Both the position numbers and the translations under genes were made by a program. Below, one piece after another: positions 40,975 to 57,277 of a stretch of DNA of 64,000 bases. The notes below the pieces were generated by a model. The model was given only the letters and a program-made list of their open reading frames with translations. It ran no database searches and was not told the DNA's origin. How positions within the stretch are numbered: the first letter of the stretch is position 1; each line of letters opens with the position of its first letter. The DNA comes from Cunninghamella blakesleeana. Taxonomy: Eukaryota; Mucoromycota; Mucoromycetes; Mucorales; Cunninghamellaceae. Location of the stretch: contig JAFCIZ010000002.1 in NCBI GenBank assembly GCA_017871115.1, forward strand, positions 2,439,501-2,503,500, read 5' to 3'.

Positions 40975-40979
<5 letters not shown>
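38297..40979 (+). CDS. bZIP transcription factor with poly-Gln and poly-Asn tracts
   Basis: Two exons (38297-38852, 39004-40979) give 843 residues. The single intron splits the bZIP domain. The basic region RNKISARNFRNRRK fits the N-x7-R signature, and the zipper EYIASLEGEVAKFKNENSQL continues after the intron. Upstream, residues about 37-67 are an almost pure Gln run. The long C-terminal part is rich in Ser, Asn, Gln and His, then returns to an ordered sequence (HFDIEQILSKEQQKGLTTND, APALMSIVVHHTM). After an acidic patch (EEEEDVNDLETIEMDREDKD) it ends in a hydrophobic WYDRPVTGFKAICPLYWLQR segment with conserved-looking Cys. Target genes are unknown. Confidence 0.9.
38402..38495 (+). repeat. 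CAA/CAG repeat coding for poly-Gln
   Basis: About thirty tandem CAA and CAG codons, with a pure CAG block (about 38420-38440) between CAA blocks, encode the Gln run of the bZIP factor. The reverse strand reads as poly-Leu, an artefact. Confidence 0.9.
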
Positions 40980-41025
<46 letters not shown>

Positions 41026-41425
41026 ACGAATAATTTATATCCCCTTTCCATTCCTTTAATTTATTTACATTTACATCAAATACTCACATTCATTTCCCTT
41101 TTTTTATTTTTTTATTTTATTTTTACTTTTAATATATGATTTTGTGTATGTATATATTTATAATAGCTATCTTCCTTTTTTTATTCATTATACCTCTTTT
41201 TTATGAACTATTTTTTTTAACCTTTTTTTAAATAATAAAATGACTTAAAAAAAATTTATATTTGCTATTTTTAACAGTAATATATTAATTGTAAATAGAT
41301 ATATATGATAACTAATAGATAGATTATTGAGTTGCTAAAAATATAGATTGCAAAAAATAATAAAAATAATAAAATAAAAATTATAAACTACTCTAAAAAT
41401 GATATTTATTTTTTTAATTGTTATT
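40980..41425. other. Convergent 3' region between the bZIP and ATG27 genes
   Basis: 446 bp beginning with a (TA)n run of about 40 bp directly at the bZIP stop codon, followed by T-rich and A-rich polyadenylation-type sequence. No gene. Confidence 0.65.
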
Positions 41426-43268
41426 TTAAACTGATACATAACCACCGCTACCATGACGACGAGATAATATAGTCTCCCATAAATGCGAGAGCAAATCTTT
41501 AATAAGATAAGGCAAATCTAACCAAAAGTCTACAATATACATGTAAAAAAAAAAAAAAAAGAAAAGAAATGATATTATATTAACATTAGCTAGTCTTCTT
41601 TTTTGTTAAAAAAAAATGCATTGGTATTCTATAATGGTTACTAATTATCTTAATATTACCTCGATGGGGAATAAGATCTAAACCTCTAGCATTGTATACT
41701 TTATAATTGTAGAAGGCACCACCAACGAAATAAACACCTAATGCAACACCCAAACTAAAATCAAAAATAAAAATGAAAATAAAAACAGTTTATTAATAAA
41801 TATAAAAATATTTATATATTTACATATATATATATAAACTAAAATGAAAAACTTACATTGTAAAGAACCATCCAATAGCAGATTTACCTTCTTTATCTTT
41901 GTTTTCACCACCATTACCATTATCTGGTGATTTATCAGGTGGTGGGGCTTCACCAACTTTTGTTCTACATAAAATAACAATAATAATATCAATAAATATT
42001 TAATACTTATTTTATTCAAGATAAATTATTACTCTTGCTTTTATTTCAGTATTTAATATATATAAATTAACTTACCCGCAAACAGCAATAGTTTTCCATT
42101 CAAGTTTTAAAACACCATTTTCAAAAGAAGTAACTGTAGGCTCACCAGGTTTATCCTAAAGATAATTAAAAGTAAAAATATAAATAATAAAGATTAATAA
42201 AAGAAAATGAAAGGAAAATAATGAATACATAAAATAAAATGAGAAAACGAGAGCTTAACTTACTGCGCTTTTACTACGATCACACTTGAGGCTAATTTCA
42301 CTTTTAAGAGCATTTCCCTTAATATCTTTACCACCATTCAATGATAAACGATATTCAAAACCATCTAATTAAATATAATATAACATAATATAATATGTAT
42401 ATATATGATTAGAATGATCAATTCGTATTTTTAGTGCTAAAATAATATTTTTCTCAATTCGAAATGATATGACATATAAATTTATTTACCAACAGATAAA
42501 TCATTGCCACCAGAAACAACTTCAAATTTAGCATCTAACTTTTGACTATAGAAAAATACAAATATATACGCAATTAGAGTGAATTTATTGGCGATCAGCA
42601 ATCACGTACATACATATTTTATTTCATCCCACTCTCATCCATTTTTATTTCATTGTTTTATTTATTTTATCTATTCCTTTATAAATTACCTTTCACTAAA
42701 ATCACCAGCAATATCTTTAACAACATCAATGGTAGCTTCACTATCTCCCCTTTTATGAAGTTTAGTTCTGCATACATACTATGACCAGGATGTAATAAAA
42801 AAATTCATTATATTAAAACCACGTACTAAAGCTACCTTTTATATTTAATTTTAATTTTAATATATATACTCTATTGACAACTTACAGCACCACTTTTACA
42901 GAACTCTTCATCTTTAGTAACATCACTAGGTTTTGTCAAAGGATCACAGATATTTATATCGATACGTTTAATTGTTTTAGCAGGAGTTGTATCTATAATT
43001 TCTTCTACTTTAAATTGTCTAAATAAATGATAATAAATATTTATAATAAACAAAAACGCATTAGATCATGTATAAATAAATATTGATACATTGGTCATAT
43101 GTATATATATATATATTTTTCTTGTATTTACTTCTTAATAGGTGTTAAATCTAATTGATATTCAGCATCTGATTTAGGTTTATATCCTTTTTCACAATAA
43201 CTTTGACTAGCTAATACATTGGAAGAAAAAAGTCCAACAAGTCCAAGAAGTATAAAGTTGGTCTTCAT
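41426..43268 (-). CDS. ATG27: Autophagy-related membrane protein Atg27-like
   Basis: Type I membrane protein with a mannose-6-phosphate-receptor-like luminal domain. In yeast Atg27 cycles between Golgi, endosomes, vacuole and the pre-autophagosomal site and helps deliver Atg9. Nine exons: 43132-43268, 42886-43018, 42690-42778, 42490-42545, 42264-42364, 42076-42155, 41857-41964, 41660-41754 and 41426-41529; total 300 residues. It has a signal peptide (MKTNFILLGLVGLFSSNVLA), paired luminal Cys (INICDPL, EEFC, VCRTKL, LKCDRS, AVCG), a Pro/Asn/Gly-rich stalk, one membrane span (IGWFFTILGVALGVYFVGGA) and a short cytosolic tail with RDFW-type DFWLDLPYLIKD and a C-terminal GGYVSV, a Tyr sorting signal position in Atg27. 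Mrl1-like receptor is the alternative. Confidence 0.85.
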
Positions 43269-43612
43269 CTTTATATATAGATATGTAAGTAGATATTATT
43301 ATTAATATATATGTTTATTAATTAACAAATTATTGTATAGATAACTATATGTATATGGTGTATATGTATATATAAATTATTATTTTTTGATGTATAAAAA
43401 ATAAAAATAAAAGAGAAAGAGAGAGGAAAAAAAAATTTTGGTTCCAATTTCCGCTTATATTTTTTTAACATACGTGTTTCATTTGCCGCCGTTCATATTA
43501 ATTATACTTTTCTAGTTTTCTATAAAATTAAAAATCAAAAAAAAATAAATAAATAAATATATTATACAATTTTATATACTTGTTTTAATTTATATCATCA
43601 TGTATATATATA
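43269..43612. other. Intergenic region between ATG27 and CDC50
   Basis: 344 bp between two genes on the same (minus) strand, holding the ATG27 promoter and CDC50 3' end. TA-rich runs and a small A/G block (43408-43432). No gene. Confidence 0.6.
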
Positions 43613-44920
43613 TTACCTTGGTTTGATACAATGTATTACGGTAAATAGAGTTCCTAATATTAAACAAAATCCACCTACACCCATATAAGTTAATCCAAGA
43701 TAAAAATTTCTACTACCTAATGGAGAAGAATTTGAAATGACTAGCCATTTTTCACCGCCAAATTTAGTAGTATTATAATCTATGTTTATACAAATATATT
43801 GAAAAAATAACAAGAAAAATAAAAATAGAGAGTTAATAAATAAAATGAAAAATATTTAATATATAAAAAACAAAAATCTTATTTATATATATATATATAC
43901 TTACTTGAATCAATAAGTATACGCCATCTTCCAGCAGCCAAAGATTGATCATTTTTACCCCAAATTTTTCGGAAATCAGGAAGAGCACCTAAAGTCATCC
44001 AAACTTTTAATTTTTCCATACTAGTTGATAAATCAGGAGGTGGGAATTCTGGTGTATATTGTCCTCCAGGATATCTAACTGACCAGTTTGGTGGTGGTGC
44101 AATTTGATCCAACGTATATTGTGTATTTCCATATTTTTGATACTCTGTTGGCCATGTTAACCCTTTGCGAGTCAAGTTATAGGTAACAATGTTTGTAACT
44201 GGTCCATTATTATCATTATTGATTAATGTTAAATTAGAATACGTATCTATTAAAAAAAGAATACAAACATAAAATAAGAGATTAGAATATTTTGTTTTTG
44301 TAAAAAAAAAATTATTATCCATTATCCATTATTTCACTCTCCATATATACAATTACCATTAAATAAAGAATTAGCTATCAAACCACAAGGATAAATGATT
44401 TTCTGATTAGTATTATTTACAGAAAGTGGATGACAGTTGGATGAAACGGTACCGTGATCAGAAGCAATACCTAATAACTGATTGGTATCTACACTTTTAA
44501 TATATTGACGATGATTTTGATAAAACTGAGTCAGTCGGTAAAACATATAGATAGGTCCTTGAATGGTGGTTGGTACAGTAAAGTCAACTATGCATTGCTT
44601 AATAGTGATTTGATTTGGGTTTTTATAAGTTGGATCGTCATCATCTCGAAGAAACTCGGTGGTATCTTTTGAATAAAAAGTGGGCGGTGATGCTAAGATA
44701 GGATGAGCATTATTAATATCATATTTTGGTGAATTTTCAAATCGATAGCTGTACATTTGTGGTGCAAGGTAAATAGGACGATCGTATCGATAACAAGAGG
44801 TATAATTGATCATTATTTCTTGTAACTAATAAACATATATTTATAAAATAGAATAAAATAAAATAGAGTTCGATAAATATATATATATATATATATATAA
44901 AAGTAAAACATTTATATACA

Positions 44921-44957
<37 letters not shown>

Positions 44958-45117
44958 GTCTTTTATTTTATTTTCTAACCTTTCCACTATTCCAATACAA
45001 TAATCCACCTATAGGTAAAAAGAGTATACCTATAATAAATAAACCTGGTATTACAACCGAAGGTCTTAAAACAGGTTGCCAAGCTCGTAATCGTTGTTGT
45101 CGAAAAGCACTATCTTT

Positions 45118-45148
<31 letters not shown>

Positions 45149-45261
45149 GAAAAATAAAAATTTCTTTTATAGTATACTATATTATTTATATATGAATTCT
45201 TATATCTATAGCTACTGCTACCTTTTGGTTTTCCAAATATTTTAGAACGTTTTTTCTCCAT
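43613..45261 (-). CDS. CDC50: Cdc50/Lem3-family P4-ATPase subunit
   Basis: Non-catalytic subunit of phospholipid flippases (P4-ATPases), needed for their ER exit and activity. Five exons: 45222-45261, 44980-45113, 44357-44825, 43905-44246 and 43613-43779; total 383 residues. The cytosolic start includes KPKDSAFRQQRLRAWQP, where FRQQxL.AWQP is the family signature. TM1 is VVIPGLFIIGILFLPIG, followed by the Cys-containing luminal domain (SCYRYDR, IKQCIVDF, SSNCHPLS, YPCGLIANSLFND), and TM2 is LGLTYMGVGGFCLILGTLFT. The last segment, IHCIKPR, is short and cytosolic. Several NxS/T sites (NLT, NWS, NTT, NSS) fit glycosylation. Which flippase it serves cannot be told from this. Confidence 0.95.
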
Positions 45262-46281
45262 GTTTATATAACATATATAAATATATAATTATATTTTAGA
45301 ATATAAAAAAAGGAAGGAAAGAAAAAAATTAAATTTAACTTTATAATTTTTTCCTCAGCCCGTTTCTAAAAAAGGAAATAGCTTTTTATACTTCAAAGAT
45401 TATATTTTTACTTGTGGTAATAAAACAATATTATTTTGCTCTTTTTATTTATTTATTTTATTTAAAATAATAATAATAATAATAACTCTGAAATACTTGG
45501 ATAAACTCTTGGGTAATTCGTTCTTGGGAAGAGAAAAATAACACGACATTATTATGCTTAAGTTACTTAATTGTGTAGATTTTTTCGGGACCATAGAAGT
45601 ATAAAAGGATGCACACAAACAATTTATTTTATGCATGAAAGAAATTATTTATAATAATTATCTTTTAAGAAAAGTTTAATATTCACAACTAAATAAAGAG
45701 ATATAATTAACAATAGTATTCAATGCTAATGTTTGAACGAAAAAAAGGATACAAAATATCATTGACTTGCCAGGTTTTTTTAATGAATAAGCAATAGTAA
45801 TTTCAAATAACATTTTTTTTACAGTGTCCTTTTCATTCATTCTTTTTTCATTTGCATGAAATAGTTACTCCTGACCTTGTTTTTCGTTATATATAATAAA
45901 AAAAAAGGCCATTTAAGATAAAGATATGCTTATGACAATGATGCTCTGCTTAGCTATGAAAAAATATTTCAATATAGTAGCTACGTTTTTTTCCATTGTA
46001 TGTTATAAAAAAATCAAAACTGTACATTTATATATATGTATGTATGTATATGTTATTTATTATTTAAGATAAATAGATGATGTTCATGATTATAGTAATA
46101 GTATAAAATTAAGAATATAGACAAAAAAAAAATAGTAATTACATTTATATTAAAGAGGAGGGGAGGGGATATTAAAAATATATATATATATATACGAAAA
46201 TAATAAAATTTAAGAATGGAAAATAATAATGTACAAAATGTAAAAGAGAAAAAGAGAAAGAAAAGAATGGAATATATAATG
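45262..46281. other. Intergenic region, AT-rich
   Basis: About 1 kb between two minus-strand genes. Short open frames (for example 45445-45636, 46053-46289 on -) have no family features. Simple TA runs occur near 46030-46050 and 46178-46195. No gene or RNA recognised. Confidence 0.6.
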
Positions 46282-49243
<2,962 letters not shown>

Positions 49244-49553
49244 TATTTAAAATACAAACAATAAAAATTAAAAAAAAATAAAAATAAGGTTATATGAATT
49301 TAAATGTTAAGTTTGAATATATATTGTTTTTGGGATTTTTATTTTTTTTTTTAAAAAAAAAAAAAAAGAGAGAGAGAGAAAAGGGAAAAGAATTTTTAAA
49401 AAAAATTGGCTTTAAAATTTTTTTTTGGTCACGTGTGATTTTTTTTTTGCTGGCAATTCAAATTCAGTATTTTTTTTTTTTTTTCTTTCCAACCTTTTTC
49501 TTTTTCTTTAATTTTCAGCCAACCATATTTCATTTTGTCATCAATACAATATA
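49244..49553. promoter_or_regulatory. Divergent promoter of the demethylase and SDF2-like genes
   Basis: 310 bp between two outward-facing start codons. A perfect CACGTG E-box lies at 49430-49435, in GGTCACGTGTGA, about 120 bp before the SDF2-like ATG. It is flanked by poly(T)/poly(A) runs, likely nucleosome-free DNA. bHLH or bZIP regulation of either gene is plausible. Confidence 0.5.
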
Positions 49554-50538
49554 ATGAAACCATTTTTATTACTTTTTGGTTTAATGCCTTTTGTATTTGC
49601 AGCAATAAATGATACACCTGAAATAGAAGAAGGTATATTATTATTTATTATTTATTATTTCCAATTTAAATATATAATATGATTCTACTTTCTTGATGAT
49701 GTAACCTTTATATGTATTTTATATAGGTTTTGAAACAGTAACTTGTGGAAGTACTGTTAAACTTATGAATAAAGCAACTCAGTATAGACTTCATTCTCAT
49801 GGTGTATCTTATGGTAGTGGATCAGGGCAACAATCAGTAACAGGATTTGTAGATAGAGATGATTCAAATAGTTTCTGGTTAGTACGTGCTGCTCACAATA
49901 GACAATGTATTCGAGGGTAAACATATAAAAAGATGGTTGTATTTTTTTTTTTAAAAAAAAAAGTGATAAATATAAATATACATTTATTTATAAATTATGA
50001 ATGATGATATTAAATAAACAAATATCTATATTTATAAATTTATTAATTTATATAGAGAACCTGTTCCATGCGGTGCAGTGATTAGATTACGACACGTCAA
50101 TACAAAAGGATATCTTCATAGTCATTCCCATACTTCACCTTTATCTGGTCAACAAGAAGTCAGTTGTTTTGATGGAAATGATGGTGGGGATGATTGGCTC
50201 GTACAATGTGTAGATTCAAAAGAAAAGTATTGGTTACGTGAACAGCCTGTTCATTTATTGCATGTGGATAGTAATTCTTATTTATCAAGTAATGCTCAAT
50301 TTCAATATGGTCAACCTATTCCTGGTCAGTTGGAAGTAGCAGCTTCTAAATCAAGTTCAAAAAACACACAATGGATAGCTCAGGTAATCAATCAATAAAT
50401 CAATAATAAATGATATTCATAGCAAATAAATAGAGAGAAGTTTGATTTATTGATCTATATTTTTTTTTAAAAAAATTATTCGTCTATTTATATATTAAAT
50501 TTTTATAGGAAGGTATCTATTTTGCAGCAAATAAATAA
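49554..50538 (+). CDS. SDF2-like MIR-domain ER protein
   Basis: Secretory-pathway protein made of MIR motifs, as in SDF2 and the luminal loop of protein O-mannosyltransferases; SDF2 proteins assist ER quality control. Four exons (49554-49632, 49727-49916, 50056-50383, 50509-50538) give 208 residues. It has a signal peptide (MKPFLLLFGLMPFVFA) and then three MIR units with the usual LHSH element: VKLMNKATQYRLHSHGVSYG, RLRHVNTKGYLHSHSH and HLLHVDSNSYLSSN. QQSVTGF and QQEVSCFDG are standard SDF2 signatures. No HDEL/KDEL signal is visible at the end (FAANK), so retention would need a partner. If the last intron is not spliced, translation ends five residues after the exon 3 donor. Confidence 0.92.
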
Positions 50539-50835
50539 ATAGATTTTTTATAAAGTAATAAACAAAAGCTATATTATATATATAATGCTTATATCATTAC
50601 TTGATTAATTTATTATTATTACATTTGGTTTTGGTTTAATTATTTTTTTCATAAATGTATGGGTGGAGTTTTGGATATGAAAGCAATAAAATAAAAATAA
50701 AAAAATAGATGGTTTTTTTTAGTTTTAACTTTAATTATAATATTTTAAGCAAAATGTACAGAAAAGGAAATGGATTAGGAAGCGTATAATTCTATAATGG
50801 TTTTTTTAAATAAAAAAAGAATAATGTATATATTT
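50539..50835. other. Convergent 3' region
   Basis: About 300 bp between the SDF2-like and mL44 genes, AT-rich, with no gene. Confidence 0.6.
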
Positions 50836-51982
50836 TTATATGATAACTTCGGTATCAGCAAGGACGGGAGGATGGTAATTTTCTAAACGATCAGCATCAG
50901 AAGGTAAATGGAAATCTTTTTCTTCTTGAGCATAATAGTTTATCAAGGCATCTCTACAAGCACGATATTCTGCCATTTTTTTAGAGCTACCAAACCCTTC
51001 ACCTAACTTTTCTTGACCTGAAAAGACACCAATAACAAATACAGGGCTACTAGAATGACGACCGGTTTCTGATAATAAACGAGAAATAGGGCTTTCTTTT
51101 TCAAGACGCTTCATTAATGCACTTAAATGACGTTTTGGCTCAATATCTTTAAATGCTTCAGATAATTTCATTTCGCGGCTTAAAATAAAATCATGTACGA
51201 ATTGTTTGGCAGCTTCTGGTCCTTTTTGTTGATGTATAGCCCCTATGATAGCATTGACACAATTACTCACAGCATATTGATGACCATCTTTAATTTTATC
51301 TTCAATGACCTATATAAATATAAAAATAAAAAGAGTAATGTATTTAATACAACAGTAATAATAATAACTATGATGATGTATGATAATATTGAATAGAATA
51401 TATGATTTGGTAATTACTTGAGGACGTTCCCATCGCATAATATGTTGTAAACCAATTTGTTGACCAACAGATGCAATAGATTTTAATGAAGTATAAGCAT
51501 TAGTGGCTCTTTTAAATACAGTAGTGGGTAATTTAGGATATCTAGAATGAAGATATTCCATTGTATAATAAAGGGTGACATGTCTACCTAACACTGATAA
51601 AGCATCGTTATTTTCTGTTGTACTAAATGAAGAGGAGGTGACAGCTTGCTCTAAAATATGAGAATCTAAATCTTGAAGTCCTAAACGACTTCCAAAAGCA
51701 TATAAAGCGGCATTGTTATTTCCAATTGTTGTGACATTAGAAGGAAAGGCTGTATCTTCAATAGCTGAATTAATAATACGATTGCTATGGAAAAGTGAAG
51801 TATGAATACGTGATACTTTGTTGTTTTTATATAAAAAGAAAAAATAATATATATTTTTATTAGTTTTCAATTCAACTTTTTTTTTTAATAAATAATAATA
51901 ATAATAACATCGTAATAAAAAAATTACCTTTTAAAAAAGAGGTAGTTCGAACAGATAAAGGTACAGTTTTTGAAAGAAACAT
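50836..51982 (-). CDS. MRPL3: Mitochondrial large-subunit ribosomal protein mL44 (RNase III-like)
   Basis: Component of the large mitoribosomal subunit, built from an RNase III-like domain and a double-stranded RNA-binding domain. Three exons (51928-51982, 51418-51815, 50836-51309) give 308 residues. The N-terminus MFLSKTVPLSVRTTSFLK is a mitochondrial presequence. The RNase III-like part runs from NNAALYAFGSRLGLQDLD through LSVLGRHVTLYYTMEYL to VSNCVNAIIGAIHQQKG, without the catalytic acidic cluster of true RNase III, as expected for mL44. The dsRBD includes PVFVIGVFSGQEKLGEGFG and KKMAEYRACRDALINYY. Exon 2 begins after an unusual AAAG acceptor that lacks a long pyrimidine tract. Confidence 0.92.
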
Positions 51983-52303
51983 AATAAATAAATAAATAGA
52001 TATAAAAAGAGAAAAAAAATTGAGAAAAAAAAAAAAAAGAAGGGGACAAAAAAAAAATAAAGCTTTAAAAAATAGCGAGGGATAAGTGGCTGATTTTTAA
52101 AATCGTTAATGGTCACAGTAAAATTGGTTAAACCATTATTAGCATTGATTTATGCAAGTGATGACAATCAATCAACTTGTCTTTTATACTTGTATTATAA
52201 ATTTAAATAATTATATTTACTACTTTAATAATAAAAAACAAATAATTATATAGTTTAGCTGATATGTATATATAGATTTACAGCAAGTTTAATATTTAAA
52301 AAC

Positions 52304-52340
<37 letters not shown>

Positions 52341-53159
52341 TTCTCTTTCTCCTCTTTGTTTCTTTTTCTTTATTCTTCTTTTTCTTTATTCTTCTTTTTC
52401 TTTTTTCTTCTTCTTCTTTTACATTTTGCTTTTTTTTCTGGTTCTTTTCTGTTTTTTTGCTTTTGCTCTATTTTTTATTATTACCATTTTATTTTTTAAA
52501 ATTCATTATATACATATATATATAATATCTTTTATTAATAAATCTACGCTTTCTTACGATATTTGCTATCGACACCATGAACGTATCATAATTCAACTTT
52601 TTGGTTTATAAGAGGGCTGTTGAATCACAATAAACAATCAACGCAAGTTCTTGCTGCCCAATATCTATTTCTTTTATTGTTATATTTTATTATTATTAAT
52701 GATCAAATTATTTTTTAATAAAATTTGTAAATATATATTTTTAAGAAAATTAAAATTCAAAGTTATATTTTATATTAGCTATAGAATATAAATAAAAAAA
52801 TGTATATATATATATATATATAATTTTTTTTTTCCATCAGTGAAAACTTTAAACAAAAATTTTGTTCAATCAGCTGAGTACAAATAAAAGTAAAAAAGTA
52901 ACTTTATTTTTAATTTGAAGTAAACCAGTTTTTTTGATTCAATTATTTATGTACTTGTAAAAAATATTTAGTAAAATCCTAGGTTATGATTCTAATTAGT
53001 TATATATAATTATTTAACTATATATATCATAATGCAATAATAGATAGGAGATATTATTGAACTATTTTTTGATGATCATTAAATAAAAAAAATGATATAG
53101 TATGAATAAATATCATTCTTAATAATAGTACCATTTAAAATAGATGAATATATATTATA

Positions 53160-53204
<45 letters not shown>

Positions 53205-53527
53205 GTGTGTATGCATTTATGTATTATATATTATATATTATTATTATATAACGTATATTATTATTATATATAATATGTAAATGCAAAATGGTTGGTTTGT
53301 GCGGAAGCGGTGTTCTAAAAAATATAAGGGGGCGAAAAGCATAATTATTTATCAAATCAAATATATATTATTTATTTGTTTTTATTTTATAATTTTTCTC
53401 TTTCTCTTTCCCTTTCCTTTTTTTATATATATTATTATTATTTTATTATTATTATTATTATTATTTAACCCCTCTCCTTTTATATATATGAATTCCCCCA
53501 TCACTCTTTTTCCATTTATTTAAAAAA
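51983..53527. other. Divergent intergenic region with TA microsatellites
   Basis: 1.5 kb between the mL44 and RapGAP start codons. It contains a TTCTTTTTC-type pyrimidine repeat (52358-52420), (TA)n runs at about 52310-52337 and 53162-53201, and a T-rich core promoter just before the RapGAP ATG. The short open frame at 53281-53523 is not supported. No gene. Confidence 0.6.
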
Positions 53528-53806
53528 ATGACTCAAACACCCTCTCTTTATGAATGCTTTACTTGGATACAGGAACAGTGTTCTATCTTACAATCGACAG
53601 AAACTCAAGACGAAGAATATACTCTTGTAGTTATCAATAGTACACGTATCTTTATTAATGCTCTCAACGCTCCTTTTTCTGTTATTCAGCCCTTTCTATT
53701 GAATCTGGATAATCTAAATGAACTAGTAAAGAAAGATACTACTAATCTTGGTACTGTGGTAAAAAAAAAAAAGATAATAAAGTATAACAATACAATAATT
53801 TTAATG

Positions 53807-53850
<44 letters not shown>

Positions 53851-56800
53851 TGATTATACTTATTACTTTTATTCCTCTTTTTAGGTTAAGGAAATTCAAA
53901 CTATATGCCAAGCTTGTACACCATGGTTAGATCCTATTTCTTTTGTAATATGTAAACCTTTAGTTGATTCAACCACTTCTATATATCGTATAGAAACTCC
54001 CAGAATTGTGCCAAGTACCTCAGCTTCTGATTATAAAAGCATGTTGCCAGACACTTTTAATTATCAAGCAGGTTGGTTTCGTCAATATTTTGTAGGGAAC
54101 CCTTATATTACATTAATCGGCCCTTTAAACGATACAAAACCATTATATAGAGATTCAGATGAATGGGATAATGAATTGTTTATAGATACTTCCAGTAATA
54201 ACAATAATAACAACAATAATAATAATGCACCTTATGCAATTATCACAGTAGTACAAGAAAATAATCAAGCTTACAATGGGAAAAAATTACAAAAACAATA
54301 TAATAAAGATACAACAATACCTCATAAAAAAGAAAAAAAAAATACTAGTTCAACAGCAAATCGTAAATCCATTATTACTAGTTCAGAATCTTCTTTAATT
54401 ACTCATGTTCATTCATCCTCTTCGCCAACAATACAAGATGATCTACAAGATGTTCATTATCGTGTGATTATCCGTACAACCAAAGAAACAAACTGTTATT
54501 TATTACCATCTTCAGTTGTAAAAGATAAATTAATTTGTTTAGATACCACAGGCCAAAGTGAGCGTTTAGAATCTTGTTCAAAATTAAATCAACATCATCA
54601 AAAACAAAAAAGACGCCCTTTACGAAGTATTTCCTCAGCTATTATCAACCATGCTACTGGCTCTTCTTCTACTATTAATTTATCTTCAAAACACCAACAA
54701 CAGCAACTTCAGTACCATCATCAACTTCATGATCAACGTTACCCTTTAATTAAATTACTTCATGCAGCTGTCCTCACCATTTATTCTCATTTGGATTTAA
54801 GGTCTTTTAAGACACTGTCAGCAGAAGATACAATTTTGGCTGGCTTAGAAAAAGAACTCTTACATTATGATGAAATTGGGGTAAAAAAAAAAAAAGAAAG
54901 AGAGAAAATGGATATAGAAAACCATCGAAATATATTATATTATTATTGGAATATTAATATTAACGTTATTATTACTCTATATTAATTTACTCTTAATTAT
55001 TTGATAGATCCCTAAAAATTATAAATTTGGTGTTTTATGTGTAAAAGATAATCAAACAACTGAAGAAGAATGGTTCTCTAACACTGGTTTATCAGAAGAA
55101 TTAGAATACTTTTTAAATATTATTGGTAGACAAGTTACATTGAAAGATTACAATGGATATGCAGCTGGCCTGGATATAAAGTGTAAATGAAATAGTTGTA
55201 TACGATATAAAAATAAATAAACATACAAATATATTAAGGATAACCATACAGTTGTCCATCATTCTTTTTTTTATAATTGTTATACTTATTTCATTATTTT
55301 CATTAAATATAGGTGGTGAATCTGGTAAATACTCATACGTAACTTCTTGGAGAGAAAATGAAATCATGCTTCATGTAGGTCCTCTAATGCCGTTAAATAC
55401 ACAAGATAAACAACAAGTACATAGAAAGAGATACATAGGCAACGGTAATATATATATAATAAAATATAATATAATATAATAACCCCGAATAAAACTATTT
55501 TATTCATATTCTTATTTATATGTATGCGTTTATTCATTTTTGTTTTATAGATATTGTATGTATTATTTTTATGGAATCTGATCAACAAAATATATTTGAC
55601 CCTAGCGTAATTCGATCTCAATTTTTACATGCATTCATTATAATTCATCCCGAAATAGTAGAAGAAAAACGAGCATGGAGGTAATTTAGCTATTTATATA
55701 TGTATATATGTATGTATGTATATGATTAATTAAGTATAATCATACTAATTTAATTTTTTTTTATAAATATGTATTTAAATAGAGTGGAAATAGTTTACAA
55801 TAAAAATATGAAAGAGTTTGGTCCTAGTATTCCTAGCCCTCCACTTTTTTTTTCAGAAGAAAAATTACGTGAATTTCTTATATTAAAATGTAATAGTTCT
55901 ATTCATTTTTTATAAAAAAAAAAAAAAAGGAAAAGAATACATAGATAAAAAAAGGAAACAAAGAAAATGAAAAAAACAGGTTTATAAAGTTAGTATTAAT
56001 TATGCATTCTTTTCCTTTTTTTTTGTGTATATTTTTTTATTTTTTTAGTGGTCAGTGCAGAAATATCAGCTCTTCAATCTGATAAATTCTCTATTCCAAA
56101 CACTAAAGCAAGGCAAGGTATTTTAAAATCATTAGTAGAAAATGGACTTGCAACGGCTAGTCGTTCTCAATCATCATCACCTATAAATTCCTTTTTAAGA
56201 TCCAAAAGTGGTAGTAATGAAAATAAATTAAAAGGAGGTTTTCATCAACACCATCATCCACAACGACCCATGTCGGCAGGCCCGGCAGAACGTAATCCTT
56301 CTAGAGCAAGTATGCAAAGTGTACGCAGTGCGCTTGATAGCCCACCACCGCCTTTATTAATTCCAACAAATCAACATCATCATCATCATCATCATCATAT
56401 AACACCACAAAAAACCACTTCCACTTCAACCTCATCACCTTCTTCTTCTACCTCTATGACTTGTAATTCATCCATTTTTTTATCAACCACCACTACAAGA
56501 TCTTTAACACCTGACCAAATTAACCCTCTTCCGCCTCCTCCCCTTTCTTCTTCACCTTCATTATTTCCCCATCCATCTAAATCAAGTATGTTACGAGATA
56601 TAAAAAGTTTTGCAAAAAGAAGGCATTCAACTACATCTTCTACAAATAAAAGTCGTGCTACAACACCTTCATCTATTACTGATCGATCATTTCATACGGA
56701 ATCACCTTACCCTATTTGCCATTCCCCTGCTTCTTATAATGGTGGAAGCGGTAGTGGTAACACTTCACATTTTATGATGATGGAATCACCTATTTCTTGG

Positions 56801-57277
56801 GTAGAAAAAGATGATACATTTCCTTTCCAACAACAGCAGCAACACGATACGGATAGAAAATTAAGAAGAGAAACATCGATTTCTTCTATTTCATCAACGA
56901 CATCTTCATTGAATATTGGAATGGCAACAACAATATCAAATATATCTTCTTCATCCTCTATTTCATTAAATAATCATCCATCTTCCTCCGCCTCCCTAAC
57001 GATGCCGACAAATAATCATTCCCATCTATCATCATCGCCTACTTCGGAAAACGGCAATACAAGTATCCGATCTCGTGCCCAACACTTAATGTCCACAGTT
57101 ATGCTTGGTAGAAGAAAACAAAGTATCAGCCACCATTTTAATAATAACAACAACAACAACAACAACAACAACAGTAGTAATAATAATGGGGACCATCAAC
57201 ATTATCATCATAATATAAATAACGAAGGGAATTCAAAAACATCTAGAGTATCTAAATCTAAATCTATACTATCTTAA
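53528..57277 (+). CDS. RapGAP-domain GTPase-activating protein
   Basis: GTPase-activating protein of the Rap1GAP/tuberin type, which turns off Rap/Rheb-like small GTPases. Seven exons: 53528-53758, 53885-54880, 55008-55182, 55313-55444, 55551-55680, 55783-55889 and 56049-57277; total 999 residues. The catalytic domain lies at about 410-600: NYKFGVLCVKDNQTTEEEWF, SEELEYFLNIIGRQVTLKDY, then YIGNDIVCIIFME with the catalytic Asn thumb near 511. After it come HAFIIIHPE, PPLFFSEEKLREFLI and LVSAEIS. The N-terminal region is poorly conserved and holds an Asn run. The C-terminal 350 residues are Ser/Thr/Pro/His-rich and probably regulatory. Which GTPase it acts on is not visible; Rsr1/Bud1-like or Rheb are candidates. 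Confidence 0.92.

Noticed and set aside
53281..53523. Small + strand frame upstream of RapGAP
   Set aside because: Promoter-like T-rich sequence translating to poly-Phe/Ile/Leu; no support.
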